The notes below the pieces were generated by a model. That model had not been told where the DNA came from and ran no database searches. It saw nothing but the letters and a program-made list of their open reading frames with translations. Positions 4,844 through 6,191 of a DNA stretch of 6,191 nucleotides are shown here, piece by piece. Each line of letters begins with the position of its first letter. Position 1 is the first letter of the stretch. The stretch is from an uncultured Saprospiraceae bacterium (GTDB taxonomy: Bacteria > Bacteroidota > Bacteroidia > Chitinophagales > Saprospiraceae). Position numbers and translations under genes: made by a program. Location: contig CALHBW010000039.1 in NCBI GenBank assembly GCA_937930625.1, forward strand, positions 1-6,191. Direction: 5' to 3'.

Positions 4844-5878
4844 ATGAAGTATTGGTTAAATATTATCTTTATAATTATCTCGTTAACAGCTTGCAAACTT
4901 GATAGTAAGACAATAGCAACTGATATATCTACTGATGAGTTGGCTACTTCATTATGGTCAGTCGAGCAAACGAAAAATTACTTGGATACGGCTGTGAATT
5001 ATGTTATTTTTGAAATTTCTAAAAAAGAAAAATATCAGAAAAAACACCTGCCCAGTGCCTATAATTTGTGGCGTCCTGATTACGAAAATAAATCGGATTA
5101 TGCGTATAGTGGCATGATGGCATCGCCTGTACAGATGGAGGCACTGCTCTCAAAGTATGGGGTAAAACAAAACACACAACTCATCATTTATGATACAAAA
5201 GGCAGTGTAAATGCTGCCCGATTTTGGTGGATTTTGAAAGAATACGGACACGAAAAGACGGTCATTATGGACGGCGGAATAACTGCCTGGCAACAAGCAG
5301 GTTTTCAATTGGACGATACAGAATATAGACTTCCCCAAGCAAGCAATTATCAATTTGCAAAACCCTTGACAGAAACCAAATTGGCGACTATTGATAAGGT
5401 GAAAAATGCTGTTTTTGATGAAAATGTTGTTGTATTAGACACCCGCGAACCCGAAGAGTACGCAGGACAACCGTACATCAACAAAAACAAAATTCATCAA
5501 TTCAAAAAAGGAGCATTTACCAACGGTTGTATTCCCAAAGCAGTACATCTTAATTGGTCGGATGCAGTACATTTAAATGGAGACCATTGCATCAAATCCA
5601 TCAAAGATCTAAAACATAATTTTGAGCAAATCGGCATTACGCCCGATAAAACAATTATCGCTTACTGTCAGTCGGGCGTACGCTCGGCGCATACGACTTT
5701 CGTATTGAGTGAAATATTGGCTTATCCGAATGTATATAATTATGATGGCTCATGGATTGAGTGGTCGTATAAACACATTGAAGAAGGAGCAGTTGCTATT
5801 GAGCAAAAAATCTCAACAGCCGAAGCGGATAGGATATTCGTCGAGCTTAAAGATGAATTATTAAGTGTCGGTAAATAA
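4844..5878 (+). CDS. Tandem-rhodanese sulfurtransferase, predicted lipoprotein
   Basis: Thiosulfate or 3-mercaptopyruvate sulfurtransferases move a sulfane sulfur through a cysteine persulfide. This 344-residue protein starts with a short signal peptide and lipobox LTAC (14-17), predicting lipidation at Cys17 and a periplasmic or outer-membrane location. The N-terminal rhodanese domain (about 36-156) has YDTKGSVNAARFWW (116-129) where the active loop would be, with Asp117 and no cysteine, so it is non-catalytic, as is usual in two-domain members. The C-terminal domain (about 183-310) has LDTREPEEYAG (198-208), the active loop CQSGVRS (275-281) with catalytic Cys275, and the closing motif YDGSWIEWS (300-308). 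The loop differs from the textbook CRKGVT (rhodanese) and CGSGVTA (mercaptopyruvate) types, so the donor is uncertain. The ATG follows the repeat array directly. Most homologues in this class are cytosolic or mitochondrial, so the lipid anchor is notable. Confidence 0.9.
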   Translation: MKYWLNIIFIIISLTACKLDSKTIATDISTDELATSLWSVEQTKNYLDTAVNYVIFEISKKEKYQKKHLPSAYNLWRPDYENKSDYAYSGMMASPVQMEALLSKYGVKQNTQLIIYDTKGSVNAARFWWILKEYGHEKTVIMDGGITAWQQAGFQLDDTEYRLPQASNYQFAKPLTETKLATIDKVKNAVFDENVVVLDTREPEEYAGQPYINKNKIHQFKKGAFTNGCIPKAVHLNWSDAVHLNGDHCIKSIKDLKHNFEQIGITPDKTIIAYCQSGVRSAHTTFVLSEILAYPNVYNYDGSWIEWSYKHIEEGAVAIEQKISTAEADRIFVELKDELLSVGK

Positions 5879-5957
5879 TAGGGTGAACGCAAGAAAGTTT
5901 CCGTAATGTGTTTTAAAAATCATAGGACAAACCCCGTCATTCTTCGGGACAAGCGCG

Positions 5958-6034
5958 GAGTCGGCTGACATTTTGCAAATCTATCAATACCCCACATCTT
6001 TCCGGTGACGCGAGTTGGCTGACATTTTGCAAAT
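5958..6034 (+). repeat. 23-bp direct repeats, 54 bp apart
   Basis: GAGTYGGCTGACATTTTGCA and the following AAT occur at 5958-5980 and 6012-6034, with one difference (C5962 against T6016); the last 18 bases are identical. The copies lie in the gene-free tail after the sulfurtransferase. A minus-strand reading frame crosses them with a repeated FAKCQPT peptide, but it matches no family I recognise and is best seen as a by-product of the repeat. Confidence 0.85.
6016..6031 (+). promoter_or_regulatory. Candidate sigma-54 (-24/-12) promoter
   Basis: TGGCTGACATTTTGCA fits the sigma-54 consensus TGGCACR-N4-TTGCW except at two positions (TG in place of AC). The GG (6017-6018) and GC (6029-6030) are separated by exactly 10 nt, as sigma-54 requires. 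The direct-repeat copy at 5962-5977 is the same except for the first T. The predicted start is near 6042, shortly before the terminal inverted repeat. No enhancer site or downstream gene is visible in the window, so this rests on sequence match alone. Confidence 0.35.
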
Positions 6035-6057
6035 GGCAGACAACAACATTTGGCTAT

Positions 6058-6191
6058 CCGTCTAAGTTTGCCTAAGCGAATACTCGTCAGACGAATCCCT
6101 TTATTCAGTGCGAATATTTTATGAGACAAATCACTACATTTCACAAAAACCTTCGTCAGACGAGTAATATCTTGCAAGCAAGCTTAGACGG
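6058..6191. repeat. Long inverted repeat at the window edge
   Basis: The left arm 6058-6095 and the right arm 6152-6191 are inverted copies. The outer 14 positions (CCGTCTAAG then TTGC) match with one difference, and the inner block (TACTCGTC, GACGAA) matches with one difference; a short stretch between them is diverged. The 56-nt loop shows nothing recognisable. The arm reaches the last base of the window, so it may continue. By analogy with the other genes here it could be the leader hairpin of a gene starting just beyond 6191. An imperfect -7 match, AACATTTG (6045-6052), precedes it. Confidence 0.75.

Noticed and set aside
5934..5948. CCCG/CGGG stem after the sulfurtransferase as a terminator
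   Set aside because: The stem is only four base pairs with an 8-nt loop and no following T-run.
5920..6177. Minus-strand 85-codon frame with repeated FAKCQPT peptide
   Set aside because: It is made of the direct repeats and the edge inverted repeat read in reverse, starts inside the inverted repeat and resembles no protein family.

Overview
The window looks like chromosomal DNA from a member of the Bacteroidota. Start codons lack clear Shine-Dalgarno sequences. Matches to the Bacteroidota -7 promoter consensus TAnnTTTG lie upstream of two genes. The protein sequences, such as the 315-residue MetF and the RpoN with a long acidic linker, fit that phylum. I cannot name a genus.

Layout, left to right: a nested inverted repeat (4-124); a small glyoxalase/VOC-fold protein (162-530, +); metF, methylenetetrahydrofolate reductase (699-1646, +); a 40-bp palindrome between convergent genes; rpoN, sigma-54 (1811-3343, -); a 555-bp divergent intergenic region; rsmA/ksgA, 16S rRNA dimethyladenosine transferase (3899-4672, +); a lipoprotein with two rhodanese domains (4844-5878, +); and a gene-free tail (5879-6191) holding direct repeats and a large inverted repeat that runs to the window edge. 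The five genes are functionally unrelated housekeeping or stand-alone genes. There is no defence system, transposase, CRISPR array or structural RNA gene.

The unusual content is between the genes. Each of the five genes has a long hairpin-capable inverted repeat just upstream. For four of them the repeat ends 1 to 11 nt before the start codon. Most of the repeats differ in sequence: CGCAGAG words before the VOC gene, GTAACACAGACA arms before both metF and rpoN, CATCAGTAC words before rsmA and CGAATAACG words before the sulfurtransferase. For metF and rsmA a TAnnTTTG match ends 7 to 9 nt before the hairpin, so the hairpin would form the extreme 5' end of the mRNA. The tail of the window repeats the arrangement, which predicts another gene just beyond base 6191. 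Two direct repeats in that tail also match the sigma-54 GG-N10-GC promoter pattern. The shared position with unshared sequence is the most interesting signal here. It could reflect selected 5'-leader hairpins, a REPIN/MITE-like repeat family, or both.
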